Positions 49,870-59,199 of a stretch of DNA of 64,000 nucleotides are shown one piece after another (positions within the stretch are counted from its first letter, which is position 1; the number at the start of each line of letters is the position of its first letter). The position numbers and the translations under genes were made by a program. Origin of the DNA: DATMRF01 sp035566435 (lineage in GTDB: Bacteria; Verrucomicrobiota; Verrucomicrobiia; Limisphaerales; UBA8199). The stretch covers positions 84,978 to 148,977 of the forward strand of contig DATMRF010000144.1 in the NCBI GenBank assembly GCA_035566435.1. Direction: 5' to 3'. The notes under the pieces were generated by a model, which saw only the letters and a list, made by a program, of their open reading frames with translations, was not told the DNA's origin and made no database searches.

Positions 49870-51564
49870 TCAACGGAAAATCAGGTAAAGCGCGACAAAC
49901 GTGGCCAGCACAAGTACGGTGACCACTCGATAATTTCCCAGGCTGCTGCCGCCTGCCTCGCCGCGCAAGGGCTCGCGCCAATTTTCCCAAACGAGCAAGC
50001 GAGCTTCGGGTTTGAGCGTTTCGGGAAGCAGAAAAGTCGTTCCTGCCATGATGACCACACAGGCGACGAGCAGCAGAAAGGCAATCAACATAAAGTCGCC
50101 GCGATAGAGGTTGTTCCAATCTAGGAGGAATGTGACGAAGCCCAGCACCATGCCGAGCACGAGCGTGATGAACGCCGCCCTGCCCGAAGCGCGCCTCCAG
50201 AATACGCCCAAAAGGAACACGGTCGTGATTGGCGGCGCGACGTAGGAAATCAGTTTGTTAATCCCTTCGAAGATGGTCGTGTAGTGGCCAAACAGCGGCG
50301 ACGCCACGATGCCGAGAATCGTGCCCAGCACCGTGGTGAGTTTGCCGACGGTGACGAGTTTGTGATCGCTAAGGTTGGGGCGATGGCGCTTGAACAAGTC
50401 ATACGCGACCAGCGTGGCGGTGGAGTTCAGGGCCGCGGAACAAGTTTGCATGGCGGCCGCCAGCATCGCTGCCGCTACGAGTCCCTTCAGCCCGACCGGC
50501 AGCAGATGCGTTATCAGAAACGTGTAGGTGTCGGCCGCGGTTTGCGGTGCAGCCCCCGCAAACGCGTTGCGCTGCACGAGCGCGACGCAGATCACCCCCG
50601 GCAGCACAAAGAAAAACACCGGCCAGATTTTCAGAAACGCGCAGAACAGCGGACCAAGCCGGGCGTGCCCTTCATTTTTCGCGGCCAGAACTCGCTGCAC
50701 GATCGTCTGGTCGCAACACCAATACCAGATGCCGAGCACCGGGTAACCCAATAGAATCGAGTACCACGCGAGTCCGGAGGGATCACCGGAAGTTCGAGCC
50801 ATGTTCAGAAAGTTCCCCGTGCCCCAGGTGACCTTGCTGTCCGGCACCGCGGCGAGTGGATGCGGATGGGTCGCTAGCGTATGGGCGAGTTCACTCCAAC
50901 CGCCGATCTTGGAATAGCCAACCACCGTGATGACGATCGCGCCCACGAGCAGCAAAATCGTTTGCACACTTTCGGTCCAGACAACCGCCAGCAGGCCGCC
51001 CACCATGGTGTAGATTCCCGTCAGCAAACCCAGCACGGTGATGAACAACAACAATGCGTCCACGCCGAGAAGCGTTGCGCCGGGCGCAAGTCCGAGAATT
51101 CCGCGCAACACCCAGGCCGCCGTGTAAAGGGCTACGCCCATGTGAATGACAATCGCGGAGAACAAAGAGACGACCGATAGCACGTCGCGGCAACCGCGAT
51201 TGAAGCGGCGTTCGAGAAAGTCAGGCAGTGTCGCCACTCTGGAACGCAGATAAAGCGGCGCGAAGAACAACGAAAGCAAAATCAGCGTGAACCCCGCCAT
51301 CCATTCGAAGTTGCCGAAAACGAGTCCGAATTTGTAAGCCGCTTCGGCAAGACTGACGAGGTGGACGGTCGAAATGTTTGCCGCGAACATGGCCAGGCCA
51401 ATCACCGGCCAGGCTAGCGTATTGCCTGCGAGAAAGTAGTGGCCGCCTTCGCCCCCGACTTCACTCTTCCGGCGCAGGAAACCCGCTGCGACTCCGAGTC
51501 CGACTACACCAAGCATATAGATGCCGATGATCGTCCAATCGATGTGGCTCATTGGGTCGTTCAT
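49870..51564 (-). CDS. Sodium:solute symporter (SGLT-like), probably L-fucose uptake
   Basis: 564 residues from ATG 51564 (ATG 51552 also possible). About 14 helices with SGLT features: HYFLAGNTLAWPVIGLAMFA, FLERRFNRGCRDVLS, GGLLAVVWTESVQTILL, WYWCCDQTIVQRVLAAKN, and AAMLAAAMQTCSAALNSTAT. It lies between the fucosidase gene (22 nt) and the mutarotase gene (4 nt), so it most likely imports the fucose released outside. Sugar specificity is inferred from context only. Confidence 0.85.
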   Translation of the reverse strand: MNDPMSHIDWTIIGIYMLGVVGLGVAAGFLRRKSEVGGEGGHYFLAGNTLAWPVIGLAMFAANISTVHLVSLAEAAYKFGLVFGNFEWMAGFTLILLSLFFAPLYLRSRVATLPDFLERRFNRGCRDVLSVVSLFSAIVIHMGVALYTAAWVLRGILGLAPGATLLGVDALLLFITVLGLLTGIYTMVGGLLAVVWTESVQTILLLVGAIVITVVGYSKIGGWSELAHTLATHPHPLAAVPDSKVTWGTGNFLNMARTSGDPSGLAWYSILLGYPVLGIWYWCCDQTIVQRVLAAKNEGHARLGPLFCAFLKIWPVFFFVLPGVICVALVQRNAFAGAAPQTAADTYTFLITHLLPVGLKGLVAAAMLAAAMQTCSAALNSTATLVAYDLFKRHRPNLSDHKLVTVGKLTTVLGTILGIVASPLFGHYTTIFEGINKLISYVAPPITTVFLLGVFWRRASGRAAFITLVLGMVLGFVTFLLDWNNLYRGDFMLIAFLLLVACVVIMAGTTFLLPETLKPEARLLVWENWREPLRGEAGGSSLGNYRVVTVLVLATFVALYLIFR

Positions 51565-51586
51565 CGGGGGCAGGGTCGCATCGGAA

Positions 51587-53245
51587 TCAGTTCTCAGACA
51601 ACTCAATTTCGCTGATCGTTGGGCCGTCAACGGCTTCGAGGATGTTCAGCCGAAACTCCCGAGCCGTTACCGGCGCAAATCGCCGGCGGAACCGTTCGCC
51701 GAGTGTTGTGCCGGTGAAAATGGTTTTCCAATGCTCGCCGTCGCGATACTGAAGTTCAAACTTTCGCACGCGCTCGAAGGCCTCACGGATCGCTACGCTC
51801 CGAACCGTCCGCGGGGAGTTAAAACTTACAGCAATCCAAGCCTGGCTTTTCCCAGCATCCGTGGCCCAGCGCGTATCGGGGTCGCCGTCGATGGCGAACT
51901 GCGGTCCGTATTCCGCCACTTGATTGTGATAGATGTTCGATGCGGTGGCGCGCACATCGGACGGGATTTCTTGCGCGGTCAGGTCCATGGCCGAGCCATC
52001 GATTTCCAACTTCAGGATGGTTTCAACCGGCTGGCGTTTGGCGGCGGGCAGGTTCAGGCTGAGTTTGCCATTCTGCTGCAGGAATTGGATTGGGTCGCCG
52101 TTGAGCAGGTTTGCGGTGAGAACCTTGCAGGGGATGGTTGGTAGTTCGACAGTGTCGGCTTTGCTTTCAAGAATATGGAGGTAGATCATGCGATCTTTGC
52201 GCGTACTGGCCATGACGCGATTGGGCTTCCAGGGACCACCTCGAGTGCCGTAAATGCTTTCGCCGTTCTTCACCAGCCATTCGCCGATCTCTTTCAACCG
52301 CTGGACCTGGCGCGGCTCGATTTCGCCCGTCGGCATTGGACCGACGTTGAAGAGCAAGTTACCGTCGCCACCGGCACACCGAACGAGGGTGCGTAGGCAT
52401 TGCTCTAGTGATTTCATCTTGTCGTTTGGCTTCCACGACCACTGTTCACAGAGAGTCATGCAGGTTTCCCAGGGACGGTTGTCTTGGTATTTGCCGATGC
52501 GTTGCTCGGGAGTGTCGTAATCGCCGCCGTCCCCGGTCCGATCATTGATGAGAATGCCCGGTTGCAGTGAGCGCACGAGCCTGATGGTCTGCGCGCCTCG
52601 ACCCTCGAACCGTTGCGGCACGTCGTTCCAGATCGTGAGCAGGGGACCGTACTTCGTGATCAATTCTCCGACCTGCGAGAGCAGGTAACGATTGTAAGCG
52701 TCGAGGTCACTCTTTTCGCGTTTCACGCTGCCGCCCGGACTGGTGAGGGGGAAATCGGGATGCCACCAATCACACGTCGAATAATAGGTGCCGAACGCCA
52801 TGCCCCGCTTTTTGCACGCCACGGCCAGTTCGGCGACAAGATCGCGGTGGAACGGCGTCTTCATGATGTTGTAATCGCTGAACCTCGTGTCCCAGAGGCA
52901 GAATCCGTCGTGATGTTTCGCGGTGAGTACGATGTATTTCATGCCCGCCATTTTTGCGATGCTGACCCATGCCTCGGCATTGAAGTTCGGCGGGTTGAAT
53001 CGTTTGTAAAGATTGTCGTAGATCTCGATTGGAGTCTCGGCGCCGCGTGACCAGCCGATTTCTTCTCCGGTCAGGCTCACGGGGCCAAAATGAATGAACA
53101 TTCCAAATCGTTTTGCCTGCCACCTGGCAATGGCGGCCGGATCCGCCTGCGGCCAGGTCGCGGTCGCCATTTCGGGGGCCGCGTCGCTCGCGAGCGGCGT
53201 CAAAAGACCTGCCACTAAGATCCATCGATTGAGCCACGATTTCAT
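51587..53245 (-). CDS. Alpha-L-fucosidase (GH29) with C-terminal F5/8-type domain
   Basis: 552 residues from ATG 53245; the open frame continues to 53854 but overlaps the AraC gene. Signal peptide (WILVAGLLTPLASDAAP). The GH29 barrel shows FGMFIHFGPVSL, YIVLTAKHHDGFCLWDT, GTYYSTCDWW and TIWNDVPQRF, the usual place of the Asp nucleophile. After a short beta domain, residues from about 430 form a discoidin/F5-8C carbohydrate-binding domain (ATASNIYHNQVAEYGPQFAI, DGDPDTRWATD). Releases L-fucose from host or plant or algal glycans outside the cytoplasm. First gene of the fucose set, divergent from the AraC regulator. Confidence 0.88.
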   Translation of the reverse strand: MKSWLNRWILVAGLLTPLASDAAPEMATATWPQADPAAIARWQAKRFGMFIHFGPVSLTGEEIGWSRGAETPIEIYDNLYKRFNPPNFNAEAWVSIAKMAGMKYIVLTAKHHDGFCLWDTRFSDYNIMKTPFHRDLVAELAVACKKRGMAFGTYYSTCDWWHPDFPLTSPGGSVKREKSDLDAYNRYLLSQVGELITKYGPLLTIWNDVPQRFEGRGAQTIRLVRSLQPGILINDRTGDGGDYDTPEQRIGKYQDNRPWETCMTLCEQWSWKPNDKMKSLEQCLRTLVRCAGGDGNLLFNVGPMPTGEIEPRQVQRLKEIGEWLVKNGESIYGTRGGPWKPNRVMASTRKDRMIYLHILESKADTVELPTIPCKVLTANLLNGDPIQFLQQNGKLSLNLPAAKRQPVETILKLEIDGSAMDLTAQEIPSDVRATASNIYHNQVAEYGPQFAIDGDPDTRWATDAGKSQAWIAVSFNSPRTVRSVAIREAFERVRKFELQYRDGEHWKTIFTGTTLGERFRRRFAPVTAREFRLNILEAVDGPTISEIELSEN

Positions 53246-53314
53246 TTTAAGATTATTGCAGAAACTGACGGCCCTAATCTTGCAAATTCGTTCGGCGAAG
53301 GATATTGAACAGGA

Positions 53315-54520
53315 GTGGAACAACCACGCCGCAATTCGATTTATCAGGTCCGCCGTAAACCGTATGAAATCGACACTTGCGAACCCCAGTTCCGCGGCGT
53401 GCAGGAAGGAAAGATCAAGCTGTACGCCCTCACCAAAGGACATTATCCTGGCACGAAACTTTCCTTCAAGATATTTCCGGGTCTCAAGAGTATCGGCTTC
53501 TGGGATGGCGCCGGGCCGCAAGAATGGGGACTGGACGAACATCGCAACGAAGGCGTGGAAATCGTTTTCCTGGAAACCGGGAAAATGGCTTTTACGGTGG
53601 ATCAGCGGCGGTTCGATCTTCGTCCCGGCAGCCTGACCATCACCCGGCCGTGGCAGCTGCACAAGCTGGGCGATCCGAATATCGAACCGGGCCGGTTGCA
53701 CTGGTTGATTGTGGATGTCGGCGTGCGCCGGCCAAACCAGGAATGGCGCTGGCCGGATTGGCTGGTTCTGACCCCGCACGATCTCGCCGAATTGACGCGA
53801 AAATTGCGGCACAGCGAGATACCCGTGTGGAAATCGACACCTCAGATCGCGCAAACGTTTCTAAGCGTTTCACAGTGCATCCTGAATTGGAACCAGCCTC
53901 ACTCTGTTTCGCGCATGATCGTCAAGCTTAACCAGCTTTTTATCGGCATCCTCGACGCATTAACGGCGCAACAATTCGACGAAAACCCCGAGCTTGCATC
54001 GCGCCGGCGCACAGTGGAGTTATTCCTGAAAGACCTGGCGGATAATCCGCTGAGCACCCGGGAACTTTGGACGCTGCCACAGATGGCCAAACAATGCGGA
54101 ATGGGAGTGACGGCATTCTCGAAATACGCCCGCGAACTGGTGAACGTTGGCGCGATTGATTACCTGAACCAGTGCCGGCTTGATCACGCCGCACAGCAAT
54201 TGCGGGAACAGCCCGGAGCTTCTGTTACGGAGGTTGCGTTTGGCAATGGGTTCAATTCCAGCCAATACTTCGCCACTTGCTTTCGTCGGCGCTTCAAAAT
54301 ATCGCCCAGCCATTTCGTGCTGAACCAGCACGAGCCAAATCCCCCCCGGCCCTCTCCCAAAGGGAGCGGGAGAAGCTACGGCTGGTCATCGGAATTTCCT
54401 ACCGCGCAGGATTCGCCGACCGACTGGCGAGAATTCTCCCTCTCCCGTTGGGATAGCACTGTTGGGTTTTGCACAGCGAACAATTCACGCCTCACGCAGC
54501 GACATTCCGCCCAAGCGTAA
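53315..54520 (+). CDS. AraC-family transcriptional regulator
   Basis: 401 residues from a GTG at 53315. A cupin-like sensor (EWGLDEHRNEGVEIVFLETG, GSLTITRPWQLHKLG) precedes two AraC helix-turn-helix units: LPQMAKQCGMGVTAFSKYAR and ASVTEVAFGNGFNSSQYFAT, followed by CFRRRFKISPSHF. The family end falls near residue 338. The last 60 or so residues are encoded by a CTCTCCC inverted repeat and are probably an accidental extension. Divergent from the GH29 gene with a 69-nt gap, so likely the fucose-cluster activator. Confidence 0.85.
   Translation: MEQPRRNSIYQVRRKPYEIDTCEPQFRGVQEGKIKLYALTKGHYPGTKLSFKIFPGLKSIGFWDGAGPQEWGLDEHRNEGVEIVFLETGKMAFTVDQRRFDLRPGSLTITRPWQLHKLGDPNIEPGRLHWLIVDVGVRRPNQEWRWPDWLVLTPHDLAELTRKLRHSEIPVWKSTPQIAQTFLSVSQCILNWNQPHSVSRMIVKLNQLFIGILDALTAQQFDENPELASRRRTVELFLKDLADNPLSTRELWTLPQMAKQCGMGVTAFSKYARELVNVGAIDYLNQCRLDHAAQQLREQPGASVTEVAFGNGFNSSQYFATCFRRRFKISPSHFVLNQHEPNPPRPSPKGSGRSYGWSSEFPTAQDSPTDWREFSLSRWDSTVGFCTANNSRLTQRHSAQA
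54355..54453. repeat. Inverted repeat inside AraC 3' end
   Basis: Arms TCCCAAAGGGAGCGGGAGAA (54355-54374) and its near-complement (54434-54453; 18 of 20 match). The element has extended the AraC reading frame past the family's normal end. Confidence 0.65.
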
Positions 54521-54911
54521 GCCGAAAAAACCGATCCCGGCAACCCTGAAAACCTTGGGAGATCATATCCAATTCGCCCGGCTCAAGGCGGGGCTTCCCC
54601 AAAGCAAATTGGCTGAAAAGCTGGGAGTTACGACGATGGAAGTCAAGCTTTGGGAGGAGGATCTGCAGGCGCCCAACGAATCGCAGTGGGCAGTACTTGC
54701 CAGAGCTTTGGGTCTGCGCGAATCCTCTTCGCCCAAGAGCCCAACAGTTGAGCAGCGTGTTGGGCATTTGTCATCGAAAGGGGAATGCGCATGCCTTCCT
54801 CTTTCCAAAGCGAACTGCGCGATTCGTGCCACATCTTGCCGTCCGGCGTGCGTGATGTTGCCTTCTTGTGATGGGGTTCTGCGCATCCCACGGGACAAAT
54901 ACCTACCATGA
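54462..54911 (+). CDS. Xre-type helix-turn-helix protein, possibly fragmentary
   Basis: The frame opens with a TTG at 54462 inside repeat DNA. The recognisable part is PATLKTLGDHIQFARLKAGL, then PQSKLAEKLGVTTMEVKLWE and a third helix SQWAVLARALGL, a lambda-repressor-like domain of about 60 residues. The remaining 70 residues (Cys-rich, low complexity) look non-coding. The true start and end are unclear; it may be a stand-alone small regulator or a relic. Confidence 0.45.
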   Translation: MGFAQRTIHASRSDIPPKRKPKKPIPATLKTLGDHIQFARLKAGLPQSKLAEKLGVTTMEVKLWEEDLQAPNESQWAVLARALGLRESSSPKSPTVEQRVGHLSSKGECACLPLSKANCAIRATSCRPACVMLPSCDGVLRIPRDKYLP

Positions 54912-55167
54912 GACAACCGTGGGATTCCAGTCCCAAAGGAGCCGACCACCATTGTCCGCGCCCCGAACGTTTTCGGGTTGGAACTTGGAGCTTGGAGCTT
55001 GTCCGGGCCGGTTCCCATGTTGTTGCCCGGCTTCGCCGCGCCTCGCACCTGGATTGAGCGGGAACTATGACACACCATGAAGACGAGACAGGCACAAATG
55101 TCCGTGTCGAAGCCACACGTGAAGTCGTTCTCTCTCCTGGTACGGTCCAATTAGTTCATCTCGGCCT

Positions 55168-56991
55168 TTACTTGTCCTTCACGCCCGACTCCATTAACCG
55201 CTCCAGCCGGTTAAGCCGAGTTTCCAGTTCGGCGATGTGCTTGTCCTTAGCTCTTAATTCCTCTTCGAGCTTTTGATTCAATCCCTGAATTGGCGCCAGC
55301 GCCACGCCCCCCTCGTCAATCGGCGCAATGTGTTTGTCGTCTGTGCCGACGTTGAAGGCGGCAGAGAAATCCTGTGCGGTCGGCCCAAGGTGCCGTGTAG
55401 CGGCATCCGTTTTGTAGCTCCATTCAGTGATCGGCAGGGTCGCGACCTTGTCCAGAACCTCTTCTGGACTGATGGCGGTGAAATGTTCCTTGGCATTTCG
55501 GTCGCTGTTGTTGTTGAAAGTCCCATTAACCGTCACGCCAGTGGCGGTCCAAAACAAAGAGATCACCTGGCTGCCGCAGGCGGTACCGAGCGCCCCGCCG
55601 CCACAGCCAAAGAGGACCGGGCCGTCGGGGTTTGCGCCGGCGAAGGTGGCGGAGCTGTACCAGCCGAGTCCATGATATTGGTCGGTTCCGCCGCGGAAAT
55701 AGATGTGGTTATCGTTGAGCCGCAACACGCCCCCGTTGATTGATAAGGCGGCGCCGTTAGGGTTGCTCGTGTTAATGCCAACACCGCCCTGCGCTCGAAT
55801 CAGGAATTGGTTGTTGCCGGTGGAGGAAAATGGCGTGTTTTGTGAATCTGCCCAGACCAACGCGCCCTGATGCAAGGCCTGGGCCTGATTGCCCGCGGCG
55901 AAGCTGTAATTGCCGGCTGCATAATTCCGGAAGCCACCGGGCACCGTCGCATATTGGCCGCCATTCGTATTCTGGAAGCCCCCGCCGATGACCGACACGG
56001 AAGCGCCGGGTTCAATTGTGTTCTGGTAACCCCCACCGATAGTTGAATTAAATGCATCGATGCCTTGGATACTGTTACCGGACCCGCCGCCAACGGTCGA
56101 GTATGAGCAGTTGACTTGAATCGTGTTGTTCGCACCGCCGCCAATGACGGAATGGACGGAGGTATTTTGGATTATGTTATCGGAGCCTCCACCAATCGTA
56201 GCGAAATCGCTGGACACGCGGTTCGTGTAAGCAGTGCCAAAGTAGTTGGTTGCACCCCCACCGCCAATGGTCGCTCCTACGATCCCTGAGTCCACCTCGT
56301 TATAAAGCGAGCCGCCAGTCAGGTTCGGCGCGCCGTTGGTGTTAGGCTCCAGGCGCCAGGCACGCTGACCATTCACGTGCACCTCCAGCGGCTGGTTATC
56401 AGCCGTGCCGATGAAGTTTGGGCCGGGTGTAGTGCCCGTGTTACCGCTGGTTCGCCAGAAGTTCGAGGAGGTCAATCCTCCCAGTGAGCTTGCATTGATG
56501 TTGGTCAGGCCAGTCCCGTTCCCGGCGAAGCTGCCGCTGAAGCTGTTCGCCGGATTGTTAAAGGACAAGGCATTACCATAAGTGCCGGGAGCCATTCCCC
56601 CGGCAACAACATTCCCGGCAGTGAGCGCATAGGGTGTGGGCGTCAACTTCTGGCGCGGGCTGAGTGTGGCGAAGGCGCCGCCGCCATTCGTGCGCACGCC
56701 GAGCTCCAACCAACGATCCGCGCCGGGGAAGTTTGCGCCGAAATCCATCGTGACCGTAAAGAGGCCGTTGCTTAATCCCACAGCCGAATTGGTAATCGGT
56801 CCGCTCAAAGGACTGCTGCCGCTGCTCGTCCCGAACAGAGAGAAAGTAAGGTCATAGGTGCCGTTAGCGGGTTGACCACTATCGTTTAGCCGCCCCTGGT
56901 AAGTGAAGACCGTGCCTTGGGCCAATACAGCTCTGGTCATTATCACGGCAAACAGCCCGAGCAGAGTAAGTTTGAGATTGCGGATTGCCAT
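55168..56991 (-). CDS. Surface fibre-like protein with YadA-type head repeats and S74 chaperone domain
   Basis: 607 residues from ATG 56991 with AAAGGAG upstream. The signal peptide ends near TRAVLAQG. An N-terminal beta domain (TVFTYQGRLNDSGQPANGTY to LTPTPYALTA) is common in planctomycete and verrucomicrobial secreted proteins. About eight 16-24-residue repeats follow, of the form S/A-x-I-GGG-xx-N-x-I (IGGGSDNIIQN, IGGGANNTIQV, VGGGSGNSIQG, IGGGYQNTIEP), like trimeric autotransporter heads. The end has SDRNAKEHFTAISPEEVLDK, the self-cleaving intramolecular chaperone (peptidase S74) of phage tail fibres, then a coiled coil. Probably a trimeric adhesin-like fibre. Confidence 0.8.
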   Translation of the reverse strand: MAIRNLKLTLLGLFAVIMTRAVLAQGTVFTYQGRLNDSGQPANGTYDLTFSLFGTSSGSSPLSGPITNSAVGLSNGLFTVTMDFGANFPGADRWLELGVRTNGGGAFATLSPRQKLTPTPYALTAGNVVAGGMAPGTYGNALSFNNPANSFSGSFAGNGTGLTNINASSLGGLTSSNFWRTSGNTGTTPGPNFIGTADNQPLEVHVNGQRAWRLEPNTNGAPNLTGGSLYNEVDSGIVGATIGGGGATNYFGTAYTNRVSSDFATIGGGSDNIIQNTSVHSVIGGGANNTIQVNCSYSTVGGGSGNSIQGIDAFNSTIGGGYQNTIEPGASVSVIGGGFQNTNGGQYATVPGGFRNYAAGNYSFAAGNQAQALHQGALVWADSQNTPFSSTGNNQFLIRAQGGVGINTSNPNGAALSINGGVLRLNDNHIYFRGGTDQYHGLGWYSSATFAGANPDGPVLFGCGGGALGTACGSQVISLFWTATGVTVNGTFNNNSDRNAKEHFTAISPEEVLDKVATLPITEWSYKTDAATRHLGPTAQDFSAAFNVGTDDKHIAPIDEGGVALAPIQGLNQKLEEELRAKDKHIAELETRLNRLERLMESGVKDK

Positions 56992-57289
56992 AGGAATGCT
57001 CCTTTCAGCGACGAGATTGGCATGGCACGAAAAGCTCATGCGCGGTGTTTCTAATGCACGCCGTCCTGTCCTTTTATGAAATCCGCCCGCACAAGTCAAT
57101 CTCATTAAAATTGCAATAAACATACGGCGTTTTGGCTATTTCGCGGATCGAAACTTCGGCCAACTCCAGACCGTCAACATGGCCGGAAGGGCGAACGCAC
57201 CTGAATGATCTCGTTACGGGTTTGCTGTGGAATGGGTTGCGATGAATGGCTAAAATCGCGAAATGGGAAACATGCGAATTGGAGATTGT

Positions 57290-57481
57290 TGGAGCAGTAT
57301 CCGTGCCCCTGTCCTTCACTCCTCCTTTGATGAGCGCTTCCTGCACGCGGTGATGGACCAGCCAAAGAGTGTGACCTATGTCATCCGTCCGGTGGGGCAT
57401 CAGCACTCGTTCCGCCGATAATGTGGCGGTCTTTGCTTTCGCCCTCGTAACACACAGCACCAACTCCTCCCTGATGCTCAC
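57290..57481 (-). pseudogene. Possible DUF932 (phage/plasmid-related) C-terminal remnant
   Basis: Minus-strand reading from 57481 gives RTDDIGHTLWLVHHRVQEAL followed by IKGG, resembling the late NRVQENLIRGG segment of DUF932 proteins found on phages and plasmids. The rest of the frame is not recognisable. Called from memory of the family, so low confidence. Confidence 0.3.
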
Positions 57482-57608
57482 GTCGAGGTCGTGGTGCCGG
57501 CGTGGCGGTCAAGGTGCACACGGACTGGCTGACCTTTCACGAGGAAGCGGCGCGCCCAGCCCCGGCTGAAACCGCGCTGGCCACCTGAGGACAGGATATC
57601 AGCAACCG

Positions 57609-57812
57609 ATCATCTCTTCTTTCCACGCATTATGGAGCGCCGACGGTCTCACAGGGGCGGCGGCAGGTGGGCTGGTGTCGGCCCAAGGACTTCAACCATG
57701 GCTCCATTTCAGTCTTGCCGGTTTGCTGCTCGGCGCGCTCGCATGCTTCGCCTTCCGGCATTTACTTGGGGTTGACGAGAGGGGCGCGGATGCTCCTGCC
57801 GTGCAAAGGTGA
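57609..57812 (+). pseudogene. MFS transporter fragment
   Basis: 68 codons without a start: SSFHALWSADGLTGAAAGGL, then a hydrophobic helix AGLLLGALACFAFRHLLG and a stop. The SSFHALWS-x-GGL-x-GA pattern is the helix 5-6 region of one MFS branch. The remainder of the gene is missing. Confidence 0.4.
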
Positions 57813-57908
57813 AGTCCGACCTTCTCCTGGCCAAGCCGGGGGATGGTATTGGGCGCCATGGCTGTGTGCGTGATGATGGGTGAAGGAGCGTGGCGGATTG
57901 GAAGCTAA

Positions 57909-58967
57909 CTATTTGCCAGAGGGGCTTACTACGACGACCATGAACGAACCAGGCTTTGGGCGTGGCCGAGATTGGCCTTCTGACGGAGGCCCAAACTCCG
58001 CCGTGGGAAGATATAGCGTATGGGTCGTCGGATCGATACCCATGGTTCGCGCACCCCGCGGAGTCTGAACGGTCTGGACGACCTGGAATTTTCCCGGCGC
58101 TGTTTCCCGGGCAACGGTTAGAGTACCGTCGCCGCAACTGGCAAAAGCGTCACCGTCGAATTTCGTGGCGTCAACGCCAGCGCCGATCGCCAGATCGGCC
58201 AGGACCTTGCCATCATCCGCACCCATGACGACCAGTTTTTGCGGCTTTCGACACCCGATGAACAGTAGGCGTCGCGCAAGATCCATCGACATACCGACCG
58301 GTGAGCCGCCAGGGGCGGTGGGCCATTTATTAACGACCTTCATCGTTTTGGTGTTCACCACCGCGACCTGATCTTTGTCCACCAGGTTGATGTACGCTTT
58401 GCCCTGTCCATCGGCGGCGAGAAACTCCGGCTTGCCCCCAAGCTCGACCGCCGCGTCCGCCTTGCCCGTCGCGAGGTCCAAATCCGGCGAGATGGGAATC
58501 ATGACACCGGCGTCCCCGCAGACAACCAGGACCTTGCCGCTGGCCGAATCGTAGATAACCCCGTCGGAGTCGTCAGCAGTCTTGACATTGCCCAGCACCG
58601 CGTAGGTTTTCAAGTCGAACACGCTGACGGAGGCATCCTCGCCGTCAGTAATGAACCCGCGGCCGGCGCTGGCGACGATGGCCACACCGTGGTTGCGCTT
58701 TTGGCCGGGAATGTCCGCAACGGTCTTGCCTGTGCTGGCATCGAGAACCATCGTATGCGTCGAGCGCGGAACATACAGAAGCTTGTGCTCCGGATCGACG
58801 GTCAGGTAGTCCCAACCACCTTCGCCTCCGACGCGGAAGGTCTGGGAGACGTGATAAGGGCCTGTCCCGCCAGGTGTGGAGGCGGAAGGCTGCGCCTGAG
58901 CAAATGATGTAATCAGGACTGCCAGTGACAACCGAACCATGGCGCGCGTGATCTTGCTTTTTCTCAT
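57909..58967 (-). CDS. YncE/YVTN-type seven-bladed beta-propeller protein
   Basis: 352 residues from ATG 58967, with GGAG 9 nt upstream. The signal peptide ends at FAQAQ. Short blade repeats of the YVTN type: LLYVPRSTHTMVLDASTGKTV, FITDGEDASVSVFDLKTYAV, AYINLVDKDQVAVVNTKTMK, FIGCRKPQKLVVMGADDGKV. Such periplasmic propellers bind DNA, heme d1 or other partners in different lineages; no heme motif here. Stands alone among decayed genes. Function unknown. Confidence 0.85.
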   Translation of the reverse strand: MRKSKITRAMVRLSLAVLITSFAQAQPSASTPGGTGPYHVSQTFRVGGEGGWDYLTVDPEHKLLYVPRSTHTMVLDASTGKTVADIPGQKRNHGVAIVASAGRGFITDGEDASVSVFDLKTYAVLGNVKTADDSDGVIYDSASGKVLVVCGDAGVMIPISPDLDLATGKADAAVELGGKPEFLAADGQGKAYINLVDKDQVAVVNTKTMKVVNKWPTAPGGSPVGMSMDLARRLLFIGCRKPQKLVVMGADDGKVLADLAIGAGVDATKFDGDAFASCGDGTLTVARETAPGKFQVVQTVQTPRGARTMGIDPTTHTLYLPTAEFGPPSEGQSRPRPKPGSFMVVVVSPSGK

Positions 58968-59094
58968 AAGAACTCCAATCGGCTGAGTTTCCTCGTCTCA
59001 GCGTGTTTAAGTCTTGCTGTGAGCAGTGCTACAGACAAAAAAGATAGGGGTCAAGGTTGAATGGTGCTCTCCGGTCTGGCTTCATGCGCTTGGT

Positions 59095-59172
59095 TCAGCA
59101 GGAAACGGAGAACGTTATGGGTTCCCCGGTTTCCAGCAGGCTCTTCAGGCTGCTGATGACGGCCGGCCAGCC
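59095..59172 (-). pseudogene. SRPBCC/AHSA1-type protein, C-terminal remnant
   Basis: 26 codons on the minus strand read GWPAVISSLKSLLETGEPIT and then a stop. This is the closing helix of SRPBCC (activator of Hsp90 ATPase-like) proteins. Nothing of the rest of the gene is present. Confidence 0.45.
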
Positions 59173-59199
59173 GCAAATCAAAGATAGAAATTCAAAAAT

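Larger units (their letters stand above)
56992..57908. other. Gene-poor stretch with decayed gene fragments
   Basis: About 900 nt between the fibre gene and the YncE-like gene. No intact gene. It holds a DUF932-like fragment on the minus strand (57290-57481), a possible in-frame plus-strand stretch at about 57490-57588 without recognised family, and an MFS fragment at 57609-57812. Confidence 0.5.
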
